From positions 1-64,000 of the forward strand of contig NZ_JAIXPP010000011.1 in assembly GCF_027486195.1 (NCBI RefSeq): a stretch of DNA of 64,000 nucleotides, read 5' to 3'. Made by a program: the position numbers and the translations under genes. Shown here piece after piece: positions 45,093-54,532 of the stretch (the stretch's first letter is position 1; each line of letters starts with the position of its first letter). Origin of the DNA: Novosphingobium sp. Its GTDB lineage: Bacteria; Pseudomonadota; Alphaproteobacteria; Sphingomonadales; Sphingomonadaceae. The notes beneath the pieces are model-generated. The model did no database searches. It had not been told where the DNA came from and worked only from the letters and a program-made list of their open reading frames with translations.

Positions 45093-45689
45093 TCAGAACA
45101 AGTCCCATCTCTTTGCCCCAAAACCATCAACGCGATAGACGCGAAATTTCCATCTATGACTTGCATCCCGATATCCAATGGCAATCGCATAGCCATTTAT
45201 ATCGTAAACGACCGCTGCCCCCGCCGAAAAGGACATGGTTCGACGATGTCCTCTTGCCAACCTTGAAGCACCCTCGGCGCGATCACGGTCAGCGGAAGTG
45301 GTGGCTGCAGGAACGGCATTGCCTGCGCCGTAAGCAACGTGGCTTACCCCGATATCATCGACAACAAGGCGGCAGCCCGTAAACTTGGAAGTGAGGATAT
45401 ACTGCGCTTCACTTTTCTCGATCGCTTCCCAGGTTGCTTCGGTGATCTCGCCTTTGCCGGGCTCACCAGACCATGGCAGCCAATAGACCGTCGCCTCACT
45501 TCGAACACCACCCGCAGGCGCCTCGTTCTTTGTATAAATTCTTGTCTGAATGCCGTTCGTCACAGCAACCATCTGCTGCTTCCCGCGGTGAGCACTTTGC
45601 CGATTCTGAGCGTTGCCAAGCGCGCCATCCAGATCGAGATCCATGGTGGTTACGCCGCTAAAGCTGCCCAAGTCGCTCCAGAATGCCAT
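45093..45689 (-). CDS. hypothetical protein in lower-GC patch
   Basis: A 198-residue protein, not recognised. A perfect AGGAGG site four bases before the ATG shows it is a real gene. The middle has WLPWSGEPGKGEITEATW and FTGCRLVVDDIGVSHVAYG; the end is KFRVYRVDGFGAKRWDLF. No signal peptide or membrane segment. Codon use and base composition are less GC-rich than in neighbours, so acquisition by transfer is possible. It is on the same strand as the DUF2314 and hydrolase-like genes upstream. The GCRLVV..VSHVAYG block could fit a secreted effector or toxin but that is a guess. Confidence 0.6.
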   Translation of the reverse strand: MAFWSDLGSFSGVTTMDLDLDGALGNAQNRQSAHRGKQQMVAVTNGIQTRIYTKNEAPAGGVRSEATVYWLPWSGEPGKGEITEATWEAIEKSEAQYILTSKFTGCRLVVDDIGVSHVAYGAGNAVPAATTSADRDRAEGASRLARGHRRTMSFSAGAAVVYDINGYAIAIGYRDASHRWKFRVYRVDGFGAKRWDLF

Positions 45690-45936
45690 AAAACCTCCTG
45701 CATGCAGAGCTTCGAATCGGAGACAATATTAAATATCTATCACCATGAATGCTGATTCTTCCAAATAGTTTTAGGTTACAATAGGATCGTTAAATCGCAT
45801 CCGGACCGATATTTGCTGTGCGGGATCGAACGCAGCACTTCAAGTATCCACCCGGCCAGCGCCTGCAAAGCACACAAAACGCGTCATGGCCCTCGCGGTC
45901 GGGATCTCGGACCAGATCGCCGCAGCCCTCGCAATC

Positions 45937-46416
45937 TCAATCCCAGCCCAGCGCCTTCTTCTGCTGCCGCGCGATGCGAGTCGGCGCACTCTCGATCATC
46001 ACCCGGGTCACGAAGTGCCCCTGCGCCACGCGGCCATGATAGTAGCTCCAGTCGTCAATCGCACCCGGCGGAATTTCGACCTCGTCTCCCTCGGCAAACC
46101 CCTCGCTCACCGGCCGATTGCGCAGCCTGCCGAAGATGCGCCCATCGCGCCGCACGATATCGCCGGCCCAGATCGATTCGTTGTATGGGCTGTCCCTGCC
46201 ATGGAGCAAATTGAACTTCAGCGCGAAGTCATCATCATCCGGATTAAGCGCCTCAAGCGCCGTCCAGAATGACGGCAAGGCCGCCTGCGCCTGCCGCTTG
46301 GCGGCAAGCAGGCGCGGATCGTTCCGGTCAAACGCAACCCCCACGGTCGGCGCCCGGAACCGGTACAGGCAATAGACGACAAGCGCGGCAATCGCGCAGC
46401 CCAGAATGACAGACAT
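45937..46416 (-). CDS. DUF2314 family protein with membrane anchor
   Basis: A 159-residue protein with an N-terminal membrane helix (residues 2-19, VILGCAIAALVVYCLYRF) and a DUF2314-like domain: NDPRLLAAKRQAQAALPSFW, ALKFNLLHG, ESIWAGDIVRRDGRIFGRLR and GDEVEIPPGAIDDWSYY. DUF2314 proteins are uncharacterised; some occur beside toxins. It starts 40 bases after the hydrolase-like gene on the same strand. Immunity to that hydrolase would be an attractive role, but this is inference from position. Confidence 0.72.
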   Translation of the reverse strand: MSVILGCAIAALVVYCLYRFRAPTVGVAFDRNDPRLLAAKRQAQAALPSFWTALEALNPDDDDFALKFNLLHGRDSPYNESIWAGDIVRRDGRIFGRLRNRPVSEGFAEGDEVEIPPGAIDDWSYYHGRVAQGHFVTRVMIESAPTRIARQQKKALGWD

Positions 46417-46455
46417 GACCCGCTCCGCTGCGCGAGCAAACCGCTCCGGTTCCCG

Positions 46456-47049
46456 TCAGGCGAGGTTGCCCGCGATCTCACCGGATCTGGCAAGCTGGAT
46501 CGGCTTCATCGATGCAGGCGGGCTGGTCATCAGCGGCCGCCGCACCGCAACGCACTGCGCCTTCGGAATGGCCTTGATGTTGACCTGATCGCCCTGATTT
46601 CCGCCCAGCCCGACAAAGTGGGTGGCCGTCTCGCCGATGTAGAAGTTCACATGCCCGCCGCCCGGCCGCTTGTAGGCCAGCACGTCGCCCAGCGACGGCT
46701 TGCGCCCATCCACGCCGGAAAGTTTGCCATCATTGCCGCGCCGCGCAACCGGATCACCGAACTTGGCCCAGTTGAGCGCCCAGAGCGGATCATCGACCAC
46801 GGCCTTGCCAGCCTTGAAGGCAACGTAGGCGGCGAAAAGCCCGCACCAGGGCACGCCGTCATCCGAATAGCCGGAAATCTTGACCCCATTCTGATTCAGC
46901 GTGTCACGCCATGAAAGAATAGTCTTGCTGCTCCCGGTCCCGATCACTTCGGCAGTGCCGTAGAGCGGAATGGCTTCCTGCAGAACCCTCGGCAACACGC
47001 CGATATTCTTGAGCCAGGAGTATTCATTCGGGAAATTTTGCGGAAACAT
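46456..47049 (-). CDS. TIGR02594-type NlpC/P60-like cysteine hydrolase
   Basis: A 197-residue protein with Cys near residue 69 in VPWCGLFAAYVAFKAG and His near 133 in GDVLAYKRPGGGHVNFYIG, followed by HFVGLGGNQGDQVNI. This order is that of TIGR02594/CHAP-like peptidoglycan amidases and endopeptidases, found in phage lysins and in type VI effectors. No signal peptide is seen. The start ATG at 47049 follows GGGAGGGGG. It heads a minus-strand set with DUF2314 and an orphan protein. Cell-wall cleavage in self or rivals is likely; which one is not known. Confidence 0.75.
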   Translation of the reverse strand: MFPQNFPNEYSWLKNIGVLPRVLQEAIPLYGTAEVIGTGSSKTILSWRDTLNQNGVKISGYSDDGVPWCGLFAAYVAFKAGKAVVDDPLWALNWAKFGDPVARRGNDGKLSGVDGRKPSLGDVLAYKRPGGGHVNFYIGETATHFVGLGGNQGDQVNIKAIPKAQCVAVRRPLMTSPPASMKPIQLARSGEIAGNLA

Positions 47050-47539
47050 GACACCCCCTCCCAATTCAATTGCTCACTTGATGATCATGAAATCCCTTCA
47101 GGTGTCAATTGCAATATAGTTCCATGCTGAATGATCTACGACAAATCCAAAGTTACTATCATTCCTTAAGAGGATGTTAAGTATACTAGACTTAAGCGAA
47201 CGCATGAAAGTGCGCTCCGCCACCGGAGATCACCCCCCGAAATTTCAATTCGCACCGCGCCAGTCGCCCAGCGAGAACATCTGCCACGAATGCTCCGCCG
47301 CCCCTGAGAGAAGCGATTTGAGCTGGGAAGTTCTGGCCAATTATACAAATGGCACTGCCGCCATCAAATAGATTTTGATTCTGCCTTGTGGGCCATATCT
47401 AAACAAAGAAATCAAAATCATACAATGTCGGGAAGTATAAAGAGCCAGTTTGGATGCAATTTCTATCCATAACCCTTGCGATCGTGCGCAGCCGGCCATT
47501 ACACTCGCCCAACCGTTGTTTCTTGTCGAGGTTATCAGA
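47050..47539. other. 490-base AT-rich gap without a convincing gene
   Basis: Base composition drops here. Two short overlapping frames (47174-47371 plus, 47166-47348 minus) have no ribosome site or family sign. A TTGACA at 47103-47108 on the minus strand could be a -35 box for the hydrolase-like gene, with a poor -10. Nothing else is supported. Confidence 0.5.
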
Positions 47540-47986
47540 ATGAAAATCGCCTGCTGCAGTCTGATCGCGCTTGCGCTGAGTGCATCTCCTGCCTCGGCCG
47601 ATACCTTGTGGTGGGGATGCCACAATGGCGGGGAAGACTATGCCAATTGCGGGAAAAGCTTCTGCAATGTCGGCCACAACATGACCTTCCGCATCGAGCG
47701 GGGAAGCGATGCCACAGTGATCGCCGTCTACGATTATCAGGATCAGGATACCGGCGGATTCGGCCCTTATGCGCGGCCAACGACCAGTCGGGGCTATAGA
47801 GTGTATCCGAACCGCCATCTTGCGCTCGATAATGACGGACGCATCCTGCAGTATGCTGCAGGCGATCTGGGGCGATATCTGTTCGATCTGCGGCAGGGGA
47901 TTTTCAGGATCGAATCCTACACGGGCAACGGCCAATACAGAAATACCGATTTCGTGTGTCAGGATATCGAACCGCTTCAAGGCTGA
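47540..47986 (+). CDS. secreted cysteine-containing hypothetical protein
   Basis: A 148-residue protein with a signal peptide (MKIACCSLIALALSASPASA, cut near residue 20). The mature part carries four cysteines in WWGCHNGG, ANCGKSFCNVG and VCQDIEP that could form two disulfides. No family is recognised. GAGG lies ahead of the ATG at 47540; the longer frame to 47450 lacks a site. It sits alone in the lower-GC patch, 19 bases before a perfect palindrome. Confidence 0.65.
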   Translation: MKIACCSLIALALSASPASADTLWWGCHNGGEDYANCGKSFCNVGHNMTFRIERGSDATVIAVYDYQDQDTGGFGPYARPTTSRGYRVYPNRHLALDNDGRILQYAAGDLGRYLFDLRQGIFRIESYTGNGQYRNTDFVCQDIEPLQG

Positions 47987-48005
47987 TAAGCCCACGATAG
48001 CGGGA

Positions 48006-48039
48006 TTTATAAATAACAGACGCGTCTGTTATTTATAAA
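48006..48039. repeat. perfect 34-base palindrome
   Basis: Left half TTTATAAATAACAGACG and right half CGTCTGTTATTTATAAA are exact reverse complements with no spacer. It lies just after the secreted-protein gene at the edge of the AT-rich patch. No T-run follows on either strand. Possible uses are a hairpin end for transcripts, a dimeric regulator site or a recombination site. Confidence 0.9.
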
Positions 48040-48198
48040 GCGCTGTCCTACAGCCACCGCCTTGCGGCATGACCCCCAAATGCCCTTCGAATCAACCATT
48101 CCTGCCCCGAAGCAGCATAACGAAAGCGCTGCCCCGGGGTTGAAAGTTTTCGCTCAGGACAGTGTCAACCGTGTCAACCTGTCCCGCGCCAAGACTGC

Positions 48199-49956
48199 CT
48201 AGCTGCGCACCAGCCGCCCCGGCCGCGCGCCGGTATCGGCATCGTTCTCGCGGATCAGCACGCCGTTGCAGAACGTGGCCCTGTAACCCTTCACCGGCTG
48301 CATCAGCCGCGTCCCGCCCGCCGGCAGATCGTGGTGGGCCACATGCGGGGAAACGGTCAGCCCCGCGTAGTCGATCACGTTGATGTCCGCGCGCTTGCCC
48401 GGCTGCAGCAGCCCGCGATCCTTGAAGCCATAGAGCGCGGCATTGCGGGCGGTCTGCTTGTGGACGAGGAATTCCAGCGGCAGCACCGGGCCGCTCTTGC
48501 GGTCGCGCGTCCAGTAGCTGAGCTGGGTCGTCGGCATCGTCGCATCGCAGATCAGCGTGACATGCGCGCCCGCATCGCTGAGCCCGGTCACCGTATCCGG
48601 ATGGCGCAGCATCTCCTCCAGAACGGCAAGGCTCTTGGGCTGGTTATCGCGCGTCAGTGCCTGAAAGCTGCGGCCCTCGTCCTCGAGCATCGCATCGTAG
48701 AGATACTCCAGCGCATCGCGCCCTTCGGCCTTCGCCCTCGCGCCGATCGAGGCGGACTTTTCGGCCTCCAGATTGATCGGCTCGGTCAGCGGATAGAGGC
48801 TCGCAGCGCCCCGGCGGAACAGGCCGTAAACGTTCTGCATCGAACCCGGCGCCTCATGCGGCACATCGCGCTCCGAAAGGATCTGCTCCTTAATGGCCGG
48901 ATCACGCATCGCCTGCACCCGCTCGGCCAGCGGCAAATGCGCGAGCTTCTCGAGGTAGGTCGGCCGGCGCATGAAGGCGTGATAGCTGCTGAGACCGTGG
49001 ATGAACCCGATGATCCGCGAGGGCACCTGCGGAAACAGATGCGCGCCGCCTTCGTTGGCTTCACGGCAGCGGTCCAGCATCTGGCGCCACAGGTCCGGCG
49101 CGTACTCGCGGATTTCCACCAGCGTAAAGGTCAGCGGCCGCCCGCTTTCCTCCGAGATGCGGCGGAACAGCTCAAGCTCCGCCAGCGGTTCGCTGCGTTC
49201 CCCGCCAAGCGCCTCCAGCTTGCCGACCGTGCCCGCCGGAATCGCCTCGATCACCCCTTTGCCAAGCTTCTTGAAGCGGCGGGCGATGGCGAGCAGTTCT
49301 TCCTCCGGCGCGAAAGTGCCCGGCACCGGCTCGCCCCACAACGCACGGTGGCCGATGGTGCGCGAAGTGGAAAAGCCCACTGCGCCCGCCGCAACCGCTT
49401 CCTCGACGAGATCGGCCATCCGTTCGATTTCGTCCGGCGTCGCATCCTCGTTGGTCCGCCCGCGCTCGCCCATCGCGTAGTAGCGCACGGCGCCGTGCGC
49501 GATCTGCGCGCCCACGTCGATCGCGTATTGGCGCGAGGCGATGTAGTCCATGTATTCGGGGAAGCTCTCCCAGCGCCCCCACTCGATCCCTTCGTAGAGC
49601 GCGGTGCCGGGGATGTCCTCCACCCCCTCCATCAGCTCGATCAGTTCCTTCTCCTGCCCGGGGCGCACCGGCGCGAAGCCCACGCCGCAGTTGCCCATCA
49701 CCACCGTCGTAACGCCATTGTGCGAGGAGGGGGCGAGCTCATCATCCCAGCTGACCTGGCCATCATAGTGCGTGTGGATGTCCACCCAGCCGGGCGTAAC
49801 GATATGGCCTTCGGCATCGATTTCGCGCGCCGCCGTGCCGGAGATCGTTGCGCCGATTTCGGTGATAGCCCCGTCCTTGAACGCAAGGTCACCGATGAAC
49901 GGCGCGCCGCCAGAGCCATCGACGATCTTGCCGCCACGGATGATCACGTCATGCAT
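48199..49956 (-). CDS. N-acyl-D-amino-acid deacylase-type amidohydrolase
   Basis: A 585-residue metal hydrolase of the Amidohydro_3/D-aminoacylase family. Evidence is the N-terminal barrel [17 protein letters not shown], the metal pair in [57 protein letters not shown] and the closing [12 protein letters not shown]. Members remove acyl groups from D-amino acids or related amides. The next gene upstream on the same strand is another amidohydrolase, about 70 bases away, so the two may be co-expressed. Confidence 0.9.
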   Translation of the reverse strand: MHDVIIRGGKIVDGSGGAPFIGDLAFKDGAITEIGATISGTAAREIDAEGHIVTPGWVDIHTHYDGQVSWDDELAPSSHNGVTTVVMGNCGVGFAPVRPGQEKELIELMEGVEDIPGTALYEGIEWGRWESFPEYMDYIASRQYAIDVGAQIAHGAVRYYAMGERGRTNEDATPDEIERMADLVEEAVAAGAVGFSTSRTIGHRALWGEPVPGTFAPEEELLAIARRFKKLGKGVIEAIPAGTVGKLEALGGERSEPLAELELFRRISEESGRPLTFTLVEIREYAPDLWRQMLDRCREANEGGAHLFPQVPSRIIGFIHGLSSYHAFMRRPTYLEKLAHLPLAERVQAMRDPAIKEQILSERDVPHEAPGSMQNVYGLFRRGAASLYPLTEPINLEAEKSASIGARAKAEGRDALEYLYDAMLEDEGRSFQALTRDNQPKSLAVLEEMLRHPDTVTGLSDAGAHVTLICDATMPTTQLSYWTRDRKSGPVLPLEFLVHKQTARNAALYGFKDRGLLQPGKRADINVIDYAGLTVSPHVAHHDLPAGGTRLMQPVKGYRATFCNGVLIRENDADTGARPGRLVRS

Positions 49957-50028
49957 CAGGCTTCCCTTCGGTCTTCATCTGCACCGAGGATACGGCAAAG
50001 CGAGGGGGCGCGCCCCCAGCAAAAGTGC

Positions 50029-51315
50029 TCAGCGCACCACCTCGCCGCCCTTCATCACATGGGCGACGCGGGCCAGCACGGTGATATCGGCGGTGGGATC
50101 GCCCGGCACTGCGATCATGTCGGCTAAATGCCCGGCCGAAAGCGCGCCGACGTCCTTGCTCCAGCCCATCAGCTCCGCCGCACTGGTGGTGGCAGACTGG
50201 ATCGCCTGCATCGGCGTCATCCCGTAGCGCACCATATAGGCAAACTGGCGTGCGTTCTCGCCGTGCGGATAGACCCCGGCGTCGGTGCCGAACGAGAGCT
50301 TTACGCCAGCCTTGACTGCCTTGCGGAAGGCCAGGCGCTGCGCCTCGGTCGTCTCGTCGTTCTTGCGCAGGTAGTTCTCTGGCCAGTGCTCCTTGCGCCC
50401 GACATCGGCGATGTAGTCGCCGTTGTAGATATCCATGTCGAGCCAGACACCCTTGGCCTTGGCGAGCGCGATGCCTTCATCATCGATCAGGCTGGCGTGT
50501 TCGATCGCGCGGACCCCGGCGCGGATCGCGGCCTTGATCCCGGCCGCGCCGTGGGCATGCGCGGTGACCCATGACTTGCGTGCTGCGGCAACTTCGACCG
50601 CTGCGCGCATCTCGTCCTCGGTCAGCTCCTGCTGGCCCGCCTCGGTGCCGCTCGCCAGCACTGCGCCGGTGGCGATGAGCTTGATCGAGTCCGCGCCGTG
50701 CTGGAACAAGTAGTTGACCTTGGCCCGCGCGTCAGCCGCATCGGTGATCACGCCGGCCCGCATATCCTCCGGAATGCGCACCTCGGGCGAGAAGCCGGTC
50801 ACTTCCCCCCCGCCGCCGGGCACGGTGACATAGGCACCGACAGCCTGCATGCGCGGCCCAATCACATCACCGCGATTGATCGCCTCGCGCAGTTCGACAT
50901 CGGCGAATGCGCGGAAGGACCCGACATCGTGCACCGTGGTGAAGCCCGCCATCAGCGTGGTGCGGGCATTGCGCGCGCCGATATAGGCGATCTCCATCGG
51001 CGAATGGAGCAGCGGTTCCGCCACGTTGGCGGTCTGCCCGGTGTCGGCCAGGTGGACGTGACAATCGATGAGGCCCGGCAGGACGGTGAACGCCGACCAA
51101 TCAACCACCTTCGCGCCCTTCGGTGCGGGGCCATCGGGCAGCACCGCGGCCACGCGGCCATCCTCCACCCGCAGCAGCCGCGCGCCCAGCACCACACCGG
51201 CTTCCGGATCAACGAGGTGCCCGGCCCGGACATAGAGCGTTTCGGCAAAGGCCGGTGTGGCGGCAGGCATGGCGGCGGCCAGGCCGATTGCGGCGGCGAG
51301 AAGAACGCGGATCAT
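50029..51315 (-). CDS. secreted amidohydrolase (imidazolonepropionase-like/prolidase-like)
   Basis: A 428-residue metal-dependent hydrolase with a signal peptide (MIRVLLAAAIGLAAAMPAATPAFA). Metal ligands are expected in GLIDCHVHLAD, in SIKLIATGAVLASG, the two His of TAHAHG and IEHASL, and Asp in FGTDAGVYPHG. Members of this secreted group cleave dipeptides such as Xaa-Pro or modify amides and toxins. ATG at 51315 gives the best signal peptide; one three codons earlier is possible. It is followed closely by the deacylase gene and preceded by an S9 peptidase gene. Confidence 0.88.
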   Translation of the reverse strand: MIRVLLAAAIGLAAAMPAATPAFAETLYVRAGHLVDPEAGVVLGARLLRVEDGRVAAVLPDGPAPKGAKVVDWSAFTVLPGLIDCHVHLADTGQTANVAEPLLHSPMEIAYIGARNARTTLMAGFTTVHDVGSFRAFADVELREAINRGDVIGPRMQAVGAYVTVPGGGGEVTGFSPEVRIPEDMRAGVITDAADARAKVNYLFQHGADSIKLIATGAVLASGTEAGQQELTEDEMRAAVEVAAARKSWVTAHAHGAAGIKAAIRAGVRAIEHASLIDDEGIALAKAKGVWLDMDIYNGDYIADVGRKEHWPENYLRKNDETTEAQRLAFRKAVKAGVKLSFGTDAGVYPHGENARQFAYMVRYGMTPMQAIQSATTSAAELMGWSKDVGALSAGHLADMIAVPGDPTADITVLARVAHVMKGGEVVR

Positions 51316-51355
51316 GCACGGCATCCTGCCCCATCCGCACCGACTTGGCGAGTGC

Positions 51356-53392
51356 TCAGGACGCCGGGTTGTACTTCGCGAGGAAGGCCTCCAGCTTGTC
51401 GAGCCAGAGCTGCTGGTTGGCATCGCTCGAGAACCCGTGGCCTTCCCCCTTCATCGTAACGAACTCATAGGATTTGCCCGCCTTCGCCAGCGCATCCGCG
51501 TAGAGCTTCGATTGCTTGTAGGGCACGCGCTGGTCCGCATCACCGTGCACGATCAGCAGCGGCACCTTGAGCTTGTCGATCGCATAGAGCGGCGAGACGG
51601 TGGTGAGGTCGAACGTTTCGTCGCCCTGCACCGTCTTGCGCCAATCCTTGCGGTACCGCTTCGAGATCTTGAACGTGATCTGGTACTTGAGCTGCCGCTT
51701 GAGGTCTGAAATTCCCGCAAAGCTGGCCGCGCAGCGATAGCGCTCCGGATTGCGCACCGCCCCCCACAGCGCGGCGTAGCCACCATAGGAACTGCCAACG
51801 ATGCACACCCGCTTGGGATCGATCGTGCCCTGCTTTGCCAGCCAGTCCATCCCGTCGTCGAGATCGTCCTGCATGGCGCGGCCCCACTGGCCCTCGCCCT
51901 TTTCGTAGAACGCCTTGCCATAGCCGCCCGAGCCGCGAAATTCGGGCTGCAGCACCGCATACCCCCGGTTGGCGAGGAACTGAACGTCGACATCGAAGGT
52001 GCCATCATCGCGCACATCATAGGGCCCGCCGTGCGGCAGGATGACCAGCGGAAGGTTCTTCGCCTCATGGCCTTTCGGCAGGGTGAGGTAGGCTGGAACA
52101 GCGAGCCCGTCGCGCGTCTTGTAGGACGTGTAGCGCGTCGGGCTTAGCTGCGAAGGCTTCAGCTTCTCGTTGGCCTGCGCGAAGAGCTGCATGATCCCTG
52201 CGGCCTGATCGAACACATAGTAGCGGCCCGGATCGTTGGAACCGCCGATGTGCACGAGCATGCGGGCGCGGTCCCGCGAGTAGCTGACAATCGTCGCCAT
52301 GCGATCGCCCACCGCGCCGGTCACGGCCTGGTCGATAGCGTCCTGTACTTTGGCAAGTTCGGCATCGAACCAGTGCGCGCGCGGGCGATCATCGGTGAAC
52401 CATGCGGCATAGAGATTGGCGCCATCGAACTGCGTATCGAAATCGTCGATATCGACTCCCGGCGCCTCGAACACCATCTCACCGCGCTTGCGGGTGGCGA
52501 AATTGAAGCGCCACAGCGCGTAGCGTCCGGTCGCCTCGTTGAGCATGATCCGGTAGCCATCGTCGCTGCCCTGGTAGATGCGGAACGCATCGAACCCGGC
52601 CTCGTCATCATCGTTGCCGGCGCGCACCACGGTGCGGAAGCCCTCGCCGTCCTTGGCGCGGTAGATCATCTTCCAGCTGCTGTCGCCGAAGACGAAGCCC
52701 GCGCGCACCACGCCCTTGTCATCGGCGTACCAGTCCCACAGCCCGTCACGCGGGGCCACGACCTGCTTTGCCTTGTTCGTGGCGAGATCGATCGTGGAAA
52801 CGCTCGGGTAGTCGTAGATGGTCTGCTGGAAGGCGAGGAGGATCGACTTGCCTTCGGGATCGACCCAGAGCACGTCATCGCCGATCAGGCCTTCGGTCTT
52901 GCCGCCGATAAAGCGCTGTTCACTTGTCGCGACATCGTAGACGACCAGCCGCGTCTGCCAGGCATCATCGCCTTCCCAGTCGACCGTCTTGCCCACGCTG
53001 AACAGTACACGGCCATTGCCGGCCCAGCGGAACCAGTTGAAATCGAGCGAGGCACCAGGATTGAGGAGCTTCGTCTCACCGGTCTCGGGCGTAAAGAAGC
53101 CCAGCAGCTTCTGCCCTTTCATCGTGACATAGGCCGCGATCCGCTTGCCATCCGGCGAAAGGCGCGGGGAGGAGAGGAACGGCAGCGCCGAAAGGATCGC
53201 GGTCGGGATCTTCTCCGATAGGCCAGCCGGAGCCATTGCGGTGGCTGGCGCGGCTGCGGGTGTGGGAGCAGGTGCGGCAGCAGCGGGGGGATCGGCAGCC
53301 AATGCCGCAACGGGCGCGAGTGCCGCCGTTATGGCGAACAGCGCGCGTGCGGCACGCAGCCTCAACCTGCCGTCACCCAATACCTTTTTCAT
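51356..53392 (-). CDS. S9-family serine peptidase (acylaminoacyl-peptidase type), secreted
   Basis: A 678-residue peptidase with a signal peptide and Ala/Pro-rich linker (to about residue 55), a beta-propeller (about 60-400) and an alpha/beta hydrolase domain (about 425-678). The catalytic Ser lies in GSSYGGYAALWG, Asp in HGDADQRVPY and His in GEGHGF; HGGPYDVRD forms the oxyanion strand. It trims peptides in the periplasm. A 40-base gap separates it from the secreted amidohydrolase gene downstream, consistent with a peptide-salvage operon. Confidence 0.93.
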   Translation of the reverse strand: MKKVLGDGRLRLRAARALFAITAALAPVAALAADPPAAAAPAPTPAAAPATAMAPAGLSEKIPTAILSALPFLSSPRLSPDGKRIAAYVTMKGQKLLGFFTPETGETKLLNPGASLDFNWFRWAGNGRVLFSVGKTVDWEGDDAWQTRLVVYDVATSEQRFIGGKTEGLIGDDVLWVDPEGKSILLAFQQTIYDYPSVSTIDLATNKAKQVVAPRDGLWDWYADDKGVVRAGFVFGDSSWKMIYRAKDGEGFRTVVRAGNDDDEAGFDAFRIYQGSDDGYRIMLNEATGRYALWRFNFATRKRGEMVFEAPGVDIDDFDTQFDGANLYAAWFTDDRPRAHWFDAELAKVQDAIDQAVTGAVGDRMATIVSYSRDRARMLVHIGGSNDPGRYYVFDQAAGIMQLFAQANEKLKPSQLSPTRYTSYKTRDGLAVPAYLTLPKGHEAKNLPLVILPHGGPYDVRDDGTFDVDVQFLANRGYAVLQPEFRGSGGYGKAFYEKGEGQWGRAMQDDLDDGMDWLAKQGTIDPKRVCIVGSSYGGYAALWGAVRNPERYRCAASFAGISDLKRQLKYQITFKISKRYRKDWRKTVQGDETFDLTTVSPLYAIDKLKVPLLIVHGDADQRVPYKQSKLYADALAKAGKSYEFVTMKGEGHGFSSDANQQLWLDKLEAFLAKYNPAS

Positions 53393-53490
53393 GACGCCCC
53401 CGCGTACCTGAATCGAAGCGGGAGGCTAGGCTGAGTGCGCGGGAGGCTCAAGCCCGGACGGTATCCCAACTGGCAGGACGACTTGTTTCG

Positions 53491-54447
53491 TCAGACCTCT
53501 GCGGCACCCATACGTGCTTCAAGATCTGCCAGATCGGGCGCCGCGCGCTGCGCCGCCATGCGGACTTGCGCCAGTTCACCCGCGAGTTCGCGCTGCAAGG
53601 CCGCGCGCCGTTCAAGCCGCGCCGCATTGCTGAACGCGAGCCCGGGCCGCTTGGAATACGTGCTGAAAAGCGCCCCGCCCGCCACTTCGGCAATCCGCGC
53701 CGGTTCGGCCTGCCGGCCAAGCCGGGGAGCCAGCGCCGCAAGCGTGGTGGCGGGATCCGCATAGAACCGTTCGGCATCGAGCGTGCAGGCCTGCGGCAGC
53801 GCGGCGAGCGTGGCGGCAAAGGCGCGCATCTGCCACAGCCAGAGCGCGGCGAGGCACTCCGCATCGTTCGCCCCTGGCGCCACGCCCGCAAACCGCGCCG
53901 CGATATCGCGCACCCAGCCGCGATGCTGCGGACTTCGCAGGACCGCGAGCGCATAGTCATCAAGGCCGAGGTAGAGCAGGACTGCGGGCGCAGCCGGATC
54001 GGCGGCGGCAATGGCTGGCAGCAGCGCATTGACCGGGACGTTCGCCTTGATCAGCGTCGGCTCGTCCCCGCCATAACGCCGGGAAAGCATGGCAAGCACC
54101 AGCCCCAGCCGCGCCGCATCCGGCGCAAAGGCCAGCTGGCGCAGCGCCATCGGTTCACGCAGCACGAGGCCGGGCGAGATCGCCTCCAGCGCGCGCGCCA
54201 GCAGGGTGGAGCCGCAATGCGCGACATGAAAGATCCACGCGGTGGTGCGCGGTGGCGGCACTACCTCGGCCAGCCGTGCCGCGCCGACCCGTGCCGCGCC
54301 GTCTCGCGCCGGAGAAATCCGCGCATCAAGAAAGATCGAGCGTGCATAGGCCGCCCGGTCCATCGGCACGATCACGGCATCCGCTCCTTCGAAGGAATGG
54401 AGAAAGTGATCGGGCGAGGCGGCAATTTCGGCAGGTGTCAGCGGCAT
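53491..54447 (-). CDS. P-loop protein, sulfotransferase-like
   Basis: A 318-residue protein with a P-loop-like motif HVAHCGSTLLARALE near residues 74-88, the pattern seen in sulfotransferase-fold proteins (phosphosulfate-binding loop), followed by REPMALRQL and a LYLGLDDYALAVL strand-helix. A C-terminal part rich in Ala and Arg is helical. A defined family cannot be named. It is divergent from the TauD-like gene, across a 85-base region with a GC hairpin. Transfer of a sulfo group is possible but not shown. Confidence 0.6.
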   Translation of the reverse strand: MPLTPAEIAASPDHFLHSFEGADAVIVPMDRAAYARSIFLDARISPARDGAARVGAARLAEVVPPPRTTAWIFHVAHCGSTLLARALEAISPGLVLREPMALRQLAFAPDAARLGLVLAMLSRRYGGDEPTLIKANVPVNALLPAIAAADPAAPAVLLYLGLDDYALAVLRSPQHRGWVRDIAARFAGVAPGANDAECLAALWLWQMRAFAATLAALPQACTLDAERFYADPATTLAALAPRLGRQAEPARIAEVAGGALFSTYSKRPGLAFSNAARLERRAALQRELAGELAQVRMAAQRAAPDLADLEARMGAAEV

Positions 54448-54482
54448 TGCGCGAGCATAGCGGGAATTACCCGGAGCCGCAC

Positions 54483-54518
54483 TCCCCTCCCGCTTGCGGG
54501 AGGGGCCGGGGGTGGGTT
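54483..54518. repeat. GC-rich hairpin, CCCTCCCGC/GCGGGAGGG
   Basis: CCCTCCCGCTTGCGGGAGGG followed by GCCGGGGGTGGG, a common intergenic motif in GC-rich proteobacteria. It lies in the divergent promoter between the P-loop gene and the TauD-like gene. Confidence 0.65.
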
Positions 54519-54532
54519 AGGCCGCAAGAGCC

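Noticed and set aside
47166..47371. Two short overlapping frames in the AT-rich gap
   Set aside because: Neither has a ribosome site, a signal or any recognisable pattern.
48150..48185. Direct repeat GTGTCAACC-GTGTCAACC as an iteron or phage site
   Set aside because: Only two short copies and no replication or integrase gene nearby.
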